From the NCBI RefSeq assembly GCF_025567125.1, contig NZ_JAOQJI010000008.1:65230-129229 (forward strand): DNA of 64,000 bases. Reading direction: 5' to 3'. The notes under the pieces were generated by a model. The model did no database searches, was not told the DNA's origin, and was given only the letters and a program-made list of their open reading frames with translations. Shown one piece after another: positions 24,764 to 33,827 of this stretch. The DNA is from Phocaeicola fibrisolvens. Lineage in GTDB: Bacteria > Bacteroidota > Bacteroidia > Bacteroidales > Bacteroidaceae. The position numbers and the translations under genes were made by a program. Numbering within the stretch: the first letter of the stretch is position 1; each line of letters begins with the position of its first letter.

Positions 24764-27700
24764 ATGCAGGATTTTGTTCATTTGCACGTTCATACGCAGT
24801 ATTCTATTCTTGACGGACAGGCTTCTATTCCCCGCCTGGTAGACAAGGCGATAGCCAACGGTATGCGGGGTATCGCAGTGACCGACCACGGAGATATGTT
24901 CGGTATCAAGGAGTTCTTCAACTATGTCAACAAGAAGAACGGGGGTACGAACGGGGAAATTAAGGATTTGAAGAAGAAAATTGCCGCCCTCGAAAGCGGT
25001 AAGGAAGAATCGGAAAACCCCGAAGCGGAGATTGCGGCTTGCAAGGAACAGCTGGAGGCAGCGAAAAAGAAACTGTTCAAACCGATTTTCGGTTGCGAGA
25101 TGTACGTGGCGCGCCGTCGGCTGGAAGACAAGGAAGGAAAGCCCGACCAGAGCGGATATCACCTGGTGGTGCTGGCCAAGAACCTGAAAGGTTATCATAA
25201 CCTGATTAAGCTGGTGTCGAAGGCATGGACCAAGGGATTCTACATGCGTCCGCGTACAGACCGTACGGAACTGGAAAAATACCACGAGGGCTTGATTGTG
25301 TGCTCTGCCTGTTTGGGAGGGGAAGTGCCCCGACGCATCACAGCCGGACAGTTTGAGGAGGCCGAGGAGGCAATCCGCTGGTACAAGAACCTGTTTGGAG
25401 ATGATTATTACCTGGAGTTGCAGCGCCATAAGGCCACTGTGCCCCGTGCCAATCATGAGGTGTATCCCATGCAGCAAGTGGTGAATGAGAAGCTGATTGA
25501 ATATGCCAAGAAATACAATATCAAGCTGGTATGTACGAACGACGTACACTTTGTGGACGAGGAAAATGCTGAGGCCCACGACCGGCTTATCTGTCTGAGT
25601 ACCGGAAAAGACTTGGACGACCCGAACCGTATGCTTTATACCAAACAGGAATGGATGAAGACGCGGGAGGAGATGAACGAGATTTTTGCCGATGTGCCGG
25701 AAGCGTTGAGCAATACGGTGGAGGTGTGCGACAAGGTGGAATTTTATTCCATAGACCATGCGCCCATCATGCCGACGTTTGCCATTCCGGAGGACTTTGG
25801 TACGGAAGAGGAGTATCGCAAGAAGTTCACGGAAAAGGACTTGTTTGACGAATTTACCCGCGACGAGAACGGCAATGTGGTGATGGATGAGGCGGCGGCC
25901 AAGGCAAAGATTGAACGTCTGGGAGGATATGAGAAGTTGTATCGTATCAAGCTGGAAGCGGATTATCTGGCAAAACTGGCCTACGATGGGGCAAAAAGAC
26001 GTTATGGTGAAAACCTGTCGGAAGAGGTGCAGGAACGTATTAAGTTTGAGTTGCATATCATGAAGACCATGGGTTTCCCGGGATACTTCTTGATTGTGCA
26101 GGACTTTATCAATGCGGCGCGTAACCAGCTGGATGTATCGGTAGGACCGGGACGTGGTTCGGCAGCCGGTTCGGCAGTGGCTTACTGTCTGGGTATTACA
26201 CAGATTGACCCGATTCAGTATGACTTGCTGTTCGAGCGTTTCTTGAATCCCGACCGTATCTCCTTGCCGGATATCGATGTGGACTTCGATGATGACGGTC
26301 GAGGCCGCGTGTTGAACTGGGTTACAGAGAAGTACGGACAGGAGAAGGTGGCCCATATCATTACGTATGGTACCATGGCCACAAAGCTGGCTATCAAGGA
26401 TGTGGCCCGTGTGCAGAAACTCCCGCTTTCGGAGTCCGACCGTTTGTGTAAACTGATTCCGGATAAGATTCCCGATAAAAAACTGAATTTGCCGAATGCC
26501 ATTGCGTATGTGCCGGAGTTGCAGGAGGCAGAAGTATCGCCGAATCCGATTTTGCGTGACACTATCAAGTATGCCAAGATGCTGGAAGGTAACGTGCGCA
26601 ATACGGGCGTGCATGCCTGTGGTACGATTATCTGCCGTGATGATATTACCGACTGGGTACCGGTAAGTACAGCCGACGACAAGGAAACCGGAGAGAAGAT
26701 GCTGGTAACCCAGTATGAAGGTTCGGTGATTGAAGATACCGGATTGATCAAGATGGACTTCCTGGGACTGAAAACGCTGTCCATCATCAAGGAGGCCATT
26801 GAGAATATCCGTCAGAGCAAGGGCATTGTATTGAATATTGATGAAGTGCCGATTGATGATCCGGCAACTTACCGCTTATATAGTGATGGAAGAACGATTG
26901 GTACGTTCCAGTTTGAATCGGCAGGTATGCAGAAATATCTGCGTGAGCTTCAGCCGAGTACGTTCGAAGACTTGATTGCCATGAATGCCCTTTATCGTCC
27001 GGGACCGATGGATTACATTCCGGACTTTATCGACCGTAAGCATGGCCGGAAACCGATTGAGTATGATATCCCGGTGATGGAGAAATACCTGAAGGATACG
27101 TATGGTATTACGGTGTATCAGGAGCAGGTGATGTTGCTGTCGCGTTTGCTGGCCGACTTTACCCGAGGCGAATCGGATGCCTTGCGTAAGGCCATGGGTA
27201 AGAAGTTGCGTGACAAACTGGACCACATGAAGCCAAAGTTTATTGAGGGCGGAAAGAAAAACGGACACGACCCGAAGGTGCTCGAAAAGATTTGGGCCGA
27301 CTGGGAAAAGTTTGCTTCATATGCCTTCAACAAGTCGCATGCCACTTGTTATTCGTGGGTAGCTTATCAGACGGCTTTCCTGAAAGCGAACTATCCGTCG
27401 GAATATATGGCTGCTACGATGAGCCGGAACATTTCGAACATTACGGAAATCACGAAACTCATGGACGAATGTAAGGCCATGGGAATTCATGTGCTCGGAC
27501 CGGATGTGAACGAAAGTAATCTGAAGTTTTCTGTCAATCATCACGGAGATATCCGTTTTGGATTGGGAGCAATTAAGGGAGTAGGTGAGTCGGCTGTGCA
27601 GAGTATCTTGGAGGAACGTCGTAAGCATGGAGCTTTTAAGGGAATCTTCGATTTTGTACAGCGGGTCAACCTGTCGGCATGTAACCGTAAGAATATAGAG

Positions 27701-28561
27701 AACCTGGCATTGGCTGGAGGATTCGACAGTTTCCCTGAAATCAAACGGGAAGATTTCTTTGTGAAGAATGCCAAAGATGAATCGTTTTCGGATGTGCTGG
27801 TGCGTTACGGAAATAAGTATCAGATGGACAAAGCAGCTGCCGTGAATTCGCTTTTCGGAGGGGAACATGAGGTGGAAGTGGCCACTCCGGAGATTGTGGC
27901 TGCTCCGGCATGGAGTGATTTGGAGCGGTTGAATAAGGAACGTGAACTGGTGGGAATCTATTTGTCGGCTCATCCATTGGATGAATTTGCAGTGATTTTG
28001 GAAAATGTGTGCAACGTACACATGGCTGAATTGGCCGATTTGACTCCGTTGCAGAATCGTGATTTGATACTGGGAGGCATTGTGACAGGTGTACGTGAAG
28101 GATATACCAAAACAGGAAAACCATACGGTATTGCCAAAATGGAGGATTATTCGGGTACGGCTGAATTTGCCTTTTTCGGCAATGAATGGGTAGAAAAGAA
28201 AAACTTTTTCATGGAAGGGATGTTCCTTTTTATGAAAGGGAAGTGTCAGCCTAAGCAATGGAGGCAGGAAGAATGGGAGGTAAAGATTAACTCCATAGAA
28301 CTGTTGCCGGAAGTAAAAGAGAAAGTCATCGAAAAACTGACAGTGACCGCTCCTCTCTCGGCGATTGATGACCAGATGATTATGGAATTCTCTTCTTTGG
28401 TGAAAGATTGTCCAGGAAATGCGGAACTGCATTTTTTGGTGCGCGACGAAGACGGACAGATGTATGTCAACCTGATGTCGCGTACGATGAAGATTTCTGT
28501 ACAGAAAGACCTGGTGAATTATTTAAAAAACCAGCCAATGTTGGACTATAAAATAAATTAG
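24764..28561 (+). CDS. dnaE: DNA polymerase III alpha subunit
   Basis: 1265 residues from the ATG at 24764 (a TTG at 24755 would add three residues). The N-terminal PHP domain begins FVHLHVHTQYSILDG. The polymerase core has VGPGRGSAAGS and the catalytic aspartates in LPDIDVDFDDD (D503, D505, D507). Fingers region: FQFESAGMQKYL, ALYRPGPMDYIPDF and KSHATCYSWVAYQTAFLKANYP. A helix-hairpin-helix (IRFGLGAIKGVGESAVQ) and a C-terminal OB fold (LILGGIVTGVREGYTKTGKPYGI) follow. An insert of about 60 charged residues (KKKIAALESGKEES) sits in the PHP domain. It is the replicative polymerase of the organism. trxA follows 36 bases after with its own promoter. Confidence 0.98.
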   Translation: MQDFVHLHVHTQYSILDGQASIPRLVDKAIANGMRGIAVTDHGDMFGIKEFFNYVNKKNGGTNGEIKDLKKKIAALESGKEESENPEAEIAACKEQLEAAKKKLFKPIFGCEMYVARRRLEDKEGKPDQSGYHLVVLAKNLKGYHNLIKLVSKAWTKGFYMRPRTDRTELEKYHEGLIVCSACLGGEVPRRITAGQFEEAEEAIRWYKNLFGDDYYLELQRHKATVPRANHEVYPMQQVVNEKLIEYAKKYNIKLVCTNDVHFVDEENAEAHDRLICLSTGKDLDDPNRMLYTKQEWMKTREEMNEIFADVPEALSNTVEVCDKVEFYSIDHAPIMPTFAIPEDFGTEEEYRKKFTEKDLFDEFTRDENGNVVMDEAAAKAKIERLGGYEKLYRIKLEADYLAKLAYDGAKRRYGENLSEEVQERIKFELHIMKTMGFPGYFLIVQDFINAARNQLDVSVGPGRGSAAGSAVAYCLGITQIDPIQYDLLFERFLNPDRISLPDIDVDFDDDGRGRVLNWVTEKYGQEKVAHIITYGTMATKLAIKDVARVQKLPLSESDRLCKLIPDKIPDKKLNLPNAIAYVPELQEAEVSPNPILRDTIKYAKMLEGNVRNTGVHACGTIICRDDITDWVPVSTADDKETGEKMLVTQYEGSVIEDTGLIKMDFLGLKTLSIIKEAIENIRQSKGIVLNIDEVPIDDPATYRLYSDGRTIGTFQFESAGMQKYLRELQPSTFEDLIAMNALYRPGPMDYIPDFIDRKHGRKPIEYDIPVMEKYLKDTYGITVYQEQVMLLSRLLADFTRGESDALRKAMGKKLRDKLDHMKPKFIEGGKKNGHDPKVLEKIWADWEKFASYAFNKSHATCYSWVAYQTAFLKANYPSEYMAATMSRNISNITEITKLMDECKAMGIHVLGPDVNESNLKFSVNHHGDIRFGLGAIKGVGESAVQSILEERRKHGAFKGIFDFVQRVNLSACNRKNIENLALAGGFDSFPEIKREDFFVKNAKDESFSDVLVRYGNKYQMDKAAAVNSLFGGEHEVEVATPEIVAAPAWSDLERLNKERELVGIYLSAHPLDEFAVILENVCNVHMAELADLTPLQNRDLILGGIVTGVREGYTKTGKPYGIAKMEDYSGTAEFAFFGNEWVEKKNFFMEGMFLFMKGKCQPKQWRQEEWEVKINSIELLPEVKEKVIEKLTVTAPLSAIDDQMIMEFSSLVKDCPGNAELHFLVRDEDGQMYVNLMSRTMKISVQKDLVNYLKNQPMLDYKIN

Positions 28562-28571
28562 TATATATTTG
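28541..28571 (+). promoter_or_regulatory. Promoter for trxA
   Basis: TTGG (28541-28544), 19-base spacer, TATATTTG (28564-28571), overlapping the end of dnaE. Near-full consensus; gives a short leader before trxA. Confidence 0.68.
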
Positions 28572-28597
28572 CGTAGAACTTAAAAACATAAATGATT

Positions 28598-28915
28598 ATG
28601 GCATTGAACATTAAAGATGACAATTTTGAAGCTATTGTAGCTGAAGGTAAACCGGTGGTGTTGGATTTTTGGGCTACATGGTGTGGTCCTTGTAAACAAA
28701 TCGCTCCATATATTGAAGAACTGGCAGAAGAATATAAGGATAAGGTGAATATTGGTAAATGTGATGTGGATGAAAATGCAGATCTTCCTGTACAGTTCGG
28801 TGTCCGCAGTATCCCTACCGTGCTGTTTATCAAAGATGGTAAGGTAGTCGACAAGCAGGTAGGAGCTACCCCCAAGGCAGCTTTGCAGGAAAAGGTAGAA
28901 GCTTTGTTGAAATAA
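28598..28915 (+). CDS. trxA: Thioredoxin
   Basis: 105 residues from the second ATG (28598), which gives the usual MALNIKDDNF start; the ATG at 28592 adds two residues. Active site WATWCGPCK with the cis-proline in RSIPTVLF. It is a cytoplasmic disulfide reductase. The gene following by 16 bases encodes a small acidic protein and is probably co-transcribed. Confidence 0.96.
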   Translation: MALNIKDDNFEAIVAEGKPVVLDFWATWCGPCKQIAPYIEELAEEYKDKVNIGKCDVDENADLPVQFGVRSIPTVLFIKDGKVVDKQVGATPKAALQEKVEALLK

Positions 28916-28931
28916 TTTAATCGGATAGGTT

Positions 28932-29267
28932 ATGGGAATGGAAGACGATTTCTTGTTGGAAGATGAGGACGATGAAAAGACCATCGAGTTCATCAAGAAC
29001 TATTTGCCTCAGGACATGAAAGAGGTTTTCTCGGACGATGACTTGTACTACATTCTGGATTTGATTGTGGATTACTATACCACAAGCGGTTGTCTGGACG
29101 CACAGCCGGACGACGAAGGCTATATCAATATCGACCAGGATGAAATTGTGAACTACATCGTCAAGGAGTCTACGAAGGATGGAATGGGCCCGTTTGATCC
29201 GGATGCGATTTTCTTTGTCGTGCAGGGTGAAATGGAATATGGCAATCAGTTAGGACAAGTAGAGTAA
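28932..29267 (+). CDS. Small acidic protein conserved in Bacteroidales, function unknown
   Basis: 111 residues, strongly acidic (FLLEDEDDEKTIEF, LDAQPDDEGYINIDQDE), no signal peptide or membrane helix, predicted mostly helical. It lies in an operon with trxA and ends before a shared terminator. I do not recognise a function. Confidence 0.8.
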   Translation: MGMEDDFLLEDEDDEKTIEFIKNYLPQDMKEVFSDDDLYYILDLIVDYYTTSGCLDAQPDDEGYINIDQDEIVNYIVKESTKDGMGPFDPDAIFFVVQGEMEYGNQLGQVE

Positions 29268-29291
29268 CAAAGTACCATATTATCGTAAAAA

Positions 29292-29318
29292 AATCCGGAC
29301 TTGTAAGTCCGGATTTTT
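29292..29318. terminator. Bidirectional terminator between convergent genes
   Basis: Arms AATCCGGACT (29292-29301) and AGTCCGGATT (29306-29315), with A run before and T run after, so it can serve the acidic-protein gene and the lipoprotein gene at 29326. Confidence 0.9.
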
Positions 29319-29325
29319 TTATGGT

Positions 29326-30615
29326 TTATAGTCTACGGAATTCCATATAGAACAAGTCTCCGTCTTCATCTATTGATTCAAGGTAGATGATGTGATCTGT
29401 AAGCTTGGTGATTGTAAAGGTTTCCATTTCCCCATCAGCTGTAAGGGTTAATTTATGAGAATTATTGTTGTAAGTATAATTAAAGGTCATTCTTATTCCA
29501 TCCTCAATCCAAATGATGTCGTTGAAATTTTGTCGGAATTGGCAGGTAATGGGACTTCCATCGTCAATGTTAAAGCTAGTCCATTCGCCACCGTATAAAA
29601 GAGATTCATCTCCTACCACAAGTTCATCTGGTTCTGGGATGCGGAACAATGTCATTGCTCCTACCTTGGTAAGATTATTTTCTTCATCCAAGCCGAATTC
29701 TTCGATAGAGAGTATATCTTGTGTTACTTTTGTTACTTGCCAGTATCCACCTTCCCAAGTTCCATCTTCAAAGAAATAGATGCGATTATATTCATCGTAT
29801 TTGAATGGTACAGTGTATGGTATTCGTTCTTCTCCCTCATACATGGTAAATAATTTGTTGCCATCTTCGTTTGTCAATTTCAGTATTGGTCGTCCGGCTA
29901 CTCCCCATTTCCCATAAAGCAACTCCATCCAGGCAGTGTTTACGTATGCGGTTAGCGTAAGTTCTTGTCCATCGTTGTCCTTTACTTTCAGCGTATCATT
30001 GGTCAAAGAAAGAATGGTCCATCTCACTACTTTGCCATCTATATGATGGAGCGTAAGCAGTGTGTTGGCTTCATCATATTCATAAGTGATATCATTGGCC
30101 GATGTTGCTTCTTTGGCTTTGTAACTACCGTTACCGTCACGATTGAAGGTATAGATGTCTTCTGTTTCTGAAATCCAGGTATTGTATAGCAGATTAATGT
30201 CAATGACGGGTGCTGAAGTGGCATCTTTTCTCAGGGTAATCAATTCCCCCTCTTCATCTTTTATTTTCAGCGTATCATCGCTCAGTGTGACAATCGTCCA
30301 TCGCATGGTTTCTCCATCGAAATGAATCGTAAGTGCTTGGGTTGATTCTTCATACGAATAAGTAAACGGATAAGTTTCAGTAGCGCGTGAACTAGCCTTG
30401 TGTATCAGTTTAGCTGCATATACATCGTCAGTTTCAGTGTAGACTCCGGTTCCGTCCGCATTGAATGTGATGTAGGTACCTTCTCCCATATACCAGGTCT
30501 TGATAAGTTGGGAAGGAATGTTTCCGATGTTTTCATCCTCGTTGCTGCAGGAGGATACTCCTATCAGGATGAACATGAGCAACATGAGTGTGCTCGTTAA
30601 TTTTAAAACTCTCAT
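29326..30615 (-). CDS. Lipoprotein with repeated lipocalin-like modules
   Basis: 429 residues, lipoprotein signal (LIGVSSC, Cys23). Two near-identical modules lie at about 40-125 and 130-210: each reads from a W-x-E/GTYITFN or DIYTFN strand through DGxGxY and ALTIHFDGETMRWTI or LTLHHIDGKVVRWTI to DTLKIKDEEG or DTLKVKDNDG. Two weaker modules follow (about 225-310 and 335-425). This resembles small lipocalin-like barrels common in Bacteroides lipoproteins. Function is unknown; surface or periplasmic location is likely. Confidence 0.8.
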   Translation of the reverse strand: MRVLKLTSTLMLLMFILIGVSSCSNEDENIGNIPSQLIKTWYMGEGTYITFNADGTGVYTETDDVYAAKLIHKASSRATETYPFTYSYEESTQALTIHFDGETMRWTIVTLSDDTLKIKDEEGELITLRKDATSAPVIDINLLYNTWISETEDIYTFNRDGNGSYKAKEATSANDITYEYDEANTLLTLHHIDGKVVRWTILSLTNDTLKVKDNDGQELTLTAYVNTAWMELLYGKWGVAGRPILKLTNEDGNKLFTMYEGEERIPYTVPFKYDEYNRIYFFEDGTWEGGYWQVTKVTQDILSIEEFGLDEENNLTKVGAMTLFRIPEPDELVVGDESLLYGGEWTSFNIDDGSPITCQFRQNFNDIIWIEDGIRMTFNYTYNNNSHKLTLTADGEMETFTITKLTDHIIYLESIDEDGDLFYMEFRRL

Positions 30616-30750
30616 AACTTTGAAATTTAATGATATTATGCTGCAAATATCCCGAAATATTTGTGGAGGGACAAATCGGAAATTTCTCTTTTCTGTATGA
30701 GAGTGAGTAAATTGAGCATATCTTGCTATATTCTCTGCATGAGATGTAGC

Positions 30751-32775
30751 TTATTGCCACTCATAAGAGTACTGATAAGGGATAAAGATACTGATGGTAG
30801 TTCCTTCTTCCTTCCCGGGCAATATCTGAAATGTTATTTTTTGTTTGTTATGGGTGTTCAATAACTGTATACTTTGATAAATAATTCTGAGACCGGTTCC
30901 TGTACTTTCCAGTTTATTGTTGGATGGCGCAAATGGAGCGTATTTGTGTCCGTTGTTGTGGATGTGAATGTGGACTCCTTGGCTGTCTTCTTCTATAATG
31001 AGATCAATGTGGCCAGTTTGATTTAGGTTCACAAACCCATGCTTGATTGCATTCTCAACAGGGATTTGTATCATCATGGAAGGAATCTGTATGTTGTCTA
31101 TATTCCCTTGTTTATGCAGACTGAATGTGAATTGTTTACCTGTATCTTGCAGCAGTGCCACATAGTTGGATACGAAATCAAGTTCTTCAGAGAGAGGAAT
31201 CGCAAAACGGTTGGACATATCCAGCCCCTTACGTAACAGTCGGGTGAGTCGTATTAGCCGTTGATGTTCGGAGGTAGATTCCGGGTGCTGATTTATTTCA
31301 TTGTTCAACACATTGAAGAGAAAATGAGGTGAAATCTTTTCTCTGATATTTTGCATTTTCAGTTTACTGATTTCGTATATATGTTGTTTAAATTCTTGTT
31401 GCTGGTTCTTTCTTACCCGTCTTTTATATTCGATAAAATACACGATAAGCCCTAAAATGAGAACGGTACCTAAGGCAACCTCTAATTGTAGAGTTTTTAT
31501 TTCATTTTTCTGATTATTTATCATTATTCGGTTTTTAAGATGTGTCGTATCATTTTTATATCGTAAATCAAGCTCTGCCACATAATTATTGTGTTCTTCG
31601 CTCCGGATAGAGTCTTCTATTGGTAGCTGAGTTTCTAATATTTCTAGGGCTTTGTGGTAATTTCCTATACGTTTATAGTATTCGGTTAGTATTTCGTTTC
31701 GCCTTTGCTGGTAGTTTATAGGCACATTTAAAGTACTGTCATGTGAAATCTGTTGAACCAAATGAGCAGCCGTCTGTAGGTCATTTTGCTTCAAAGCAAG
31801 TTCCAGTTCCATTGTCATGATATAATAAATACTGATTATTCCTTTGATACTTTGGAAATAGGATTTAGCTTTTTGCAGATAATTTTTGGCTTTATCCAAA
31901 TCTTTGTTTAGTTTGATAGACAGGTCTGCATAGTTTGCTTCTAATGTGGCATATTCTAAAGGCATGTCATTTTTGCGTTGTGCTACTTCATCAAATATTT
32001 TCATCAGATAATTCCATGATTCTTCATACTTTTTTTGGTAGTAGTAGAAATTGACGAAAGTGTTTAACAGAAAATATCTGTTATATAGTGGCATGTTATT
32101 TTTTTGTGGATAGACCTTATTTAAATAATAATGGGCTTGTGTATAATTTTTCAGTTGTACATAGCAGAATGCCAGCATGAAATAACTGTTGTATCTGTAA
32201 ATCTGAGGAAGAGACAGCGAGTCGCATATAAAGAGAGCTTTTCTGTAGCAATAAGCTTGCATGGGAAGGTCATTTAGTGTGTAGTACACATAGCCTAAAT
32301 TATTATAGACATTGGGCAGTCTTTTGTGCATATTTCCTTTTTGGTAATATTGAATAGATTTCTCGTAAGCTGTTTTGGCAGATAAAGGTTGGTTGGCGTT
32401 TTCCAGCAAAGAGGCTTTGTTGTTTTCTACTATTCCAAGAGTGAGGCAATGAATTGGCAATAATTCGGGAAGACGAAGGCAAAACTTCTCACATCTGTTT
32501 ATATAATAGAATGCAGAATCCTCCTGTTGTCTTGTCATAAGTAAGGAAGAATGTACGGCTTCTGCATAATAATATTCTGTACTGTCCTGTGCTTGTCGCT
32601 TGGCCTTCTCCAATAACATTTCAACTTCCTGGGGGTTGTATCTGATAAGTGAATCCTGTAGCAATGTAGTGAGTTGGACAGAGGATGATTTTTCATAGTC
32701 TATGGTGTGCTTGCATCCGCTACTAAAGAGGCAGGCTACCAAGCAGGCACATAGTAAGTAAATAATGCTTTTCAT
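30751..32775 (-). CDS. TPR-containing sensor histidine kinase (LytS/His_kinase family)
   Basis: 674 residues. An N-terminal signal with a lipobox-like FSSGC (Cys21) is followed by tetratricopeptide-type helices (about 35-400: LPNVYNNLGYVYYTLNDLPMQAYCYRKALF, in part), one membrane helix (LGTVLILGLIVYFI, about 435-450), a His_kinase domain with H484 in ISPHFLFN, and an ATP-binding end with ENAIKHGF and GTGLRI. The TPR part would lie in the periplasm as the sensor. The divergent LytTR response regulator (32997) is the likely partner. A -7 box TATTTTTG lies at 32815-32808. Confidence 0.88.
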   Translation of the reverse strand: MKSIIYLLCACLVACLFSSGCKHTIDYEKSSSVQLTTLLQDSLIRYNPQEVEMLLEKAKRQAQDSTEYYYAEAVHSSLLMTRQQEDSAFYYINRCEKFCLRLPELLPIHCLTLGIVENNKASLLENANQPLSAKTAYEKSIQYYQKGNMHKRLPNVYNNLGYVYYTLNDLPMQAYCYRKALFICDSLSLPQIYRYNSYFMLAFCYVQLKNYTQAHYYLNKVYPQKNNMPLYNRYFLLNTFVNFYYYQKKYEESWNYLMKIFDEVAQRKNDMPLEYATLEANYADLSIKLNKDLDKAKNYLQKAKSYFQSIKGIISIYYIMTMELELALKQNDLQTAAHLVQQISHDSTLNVPINYQQRRNEILTEYYKRIGNYHKALEILETQLPIEDSIRSEEHNNYVAELDLRYKNDTTHLKNRIMINNQKNEIKTLQLEVALGTVLILGLIVYFIEYKRRVRKNQQQEFKQHIYEISKLKMQNIREKISPHFLFNVLNNEINQHPESTSEHQRLIRLTRLLRKGLDMSNRFAIPLSEELDFVSNYVALLQDTGKQFTFSLHKQGNIDNIQIPSMMIQIPVENAIKHGFVNLNQTGHIDLIIEEDSQGVHIHIHNNGHKYAPFAPSNNKLESTGTGLRIIYQSIQLLNTHNKQKITFQILPGKEEGTTISIFIPYQYSYEWQ

Positions 32776-32940
32776 AATTTAGGGGACACGTTAATATTTT
32801 CTGAGAACAAAAATACAAATTTTTATGGCCGATATTATAAATATTGATTCAGGCGTTTAATTTAGTGCATAAAATACGAATAATTCTGAATAATGTGATA
32901 AAATAAATACATTGGAAGCTTTGCTTCAGAAGTGAGGAAG

Positions 32941-32971
32941 TTGGATTGTTTGGTATTGTTTTCTACATTTG
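32941..32971 (+). promoter_or_regulatory. Promoter for the LytTR response regulator
   Basis: TTGG (32941-32944), 19-base spacer, TACATTTG (32964-32971). Transcription would start near 32978, which supports the ATG at 32997 and excludes the in-frame codon at 32946. Confidence 0.65.
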
Positions 32972-32996
32972 TGTGAGTTTTAAAAAAACGGTTTTG

Positions 32997-33770
32997 ATGG
33001 AGCAAAAGGCATATAAAATATTTATTATAGAGGATTCAGATAAAGATAGGGAGTTATTGGAAAAAAGTCTTGCGTCATATAATCTGTTTCAAGTTGTAGG
33101 GTGTTTGCCTGGAGGTTCCGGAGCTTTGGCTCTCATTCAGCGTTTACATCCTGATTTGCTTTTTATTGACGTAGAATTGCCGGGGCTTCCTGGGTACGAG
33201 ATTGTTAATAAGCTCCATGAGGTGGTTATGTGGGATATGAAAGTGGTTTTTTACACTGCTTATCCTCACTATATGTTGGAAGCGATACGAAGTGCCGCTT
33301 TTGATTTTTTGCTGAAACCTTTTGAGATGAAAGAACTGGACTTAATTATAAATCGTTTTGTGCAGGCAAAAATAGAAAAAAAAGAAGAGATAAATAGCGT
33401 GAGTGTTATGCGTGGGGTGGAAGGGGAAAGCGGTAAAGGTACATTTTCCATCCAGTTGCCGACGGGGGAGATTCGTGTATTGCGTCTTTCAGAAATTGGA
33501 TATTTTAAATTTAATGCTTCACGCAGGTGCTGGGAAGTCTTTTTATTCATTCAGAAATTGCTGGCCATGCGTTCTTCCATCAATGCCATGAATATCTTGG
33601 GATTTTCTTCTCAGTTTGTGCAAATACATAAGTCATATATCATTAATATCCAGCATCTTGCCATGATAGACGGAGATGAGTGCATTATGTATCCACCGTT
33701 TAATGGAGAGAGACTGCCTATTTCGAGCAAGTATAAGAAGGCACTGCAAAGTAGCTTTATTCAGTTATAA
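32997..33770 (+). CDS. Response regulator with LytTR DNA-binding domain
   Basis: 257 residues from the ATG at 32997. Receiver domain: acidic pair in IIEDSDKDRE, phospho-acceptor D58 in LLFIDVELPG, YTAYPHYMLEAI, and the conserved Lys in LLKPFE. A LytTR domain fills the C-terminus (about 155-255: IRVLRLSEIGYF, SSQFVQIHKSYIIN, ERLPISSKYKKAL). It is divergent from the sensor kinase, so the two form a two-component system. Target genes are not evident; the repeat lipoprotein behind the kinase is a candidate. Confidence 0.92.
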   Translation: MEQKAYKIFIIEDSDKDRELLEKSLASYNLFQVVGCLPGGSGALALIQRLHPDLLFIDVELPGLPGYEIVNKLHEVVMWDMKVVFYTAYPHYMLEAIRSAAFDFLLKPFEMKELDLIINRFVQAKIEKKEEINSVSVMRGVEGESGKGTFSIQLPTGEIRVLRLSEIGYFKFNASRRCWEVFLFIQKLLAMRSSINAMNILGFSSQFVQIHKSYIINIQHLAMIDGDECIMYPPFNGERLPISSKYKKALQSSFIQL

Positions 33771-33821
33771 ATCAGAATCCCCGTTTTTCGGGAGGTACCT
33801 GAAAAACGGGGATTCTGATTT
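33769..33821. terminator. Bidirectional terminator, 20-bp arms
   Basis: AAATCAGAATCCCCGTTTTT (33769-33788) pairs perfectly with AAAAACGGGGATTCTGATTT (33802-33821). It lies between the convergent response regulator and sulfatase genes. Confidence 0.88.
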
Positions 33822-33827
33822 AATGTT

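Noticed and set aside
24749..26614. Minus-strand open frame of 621 codons
   Set aside because: Lies fully antisense to dnaE, whose motifs are certain; no family or start signal. A product of codon bias.
27317..28432. Minus-strand open frame in the 3' part of dnaE
   Set aside because: Antisense to a certain gene and without recognisable protein features.
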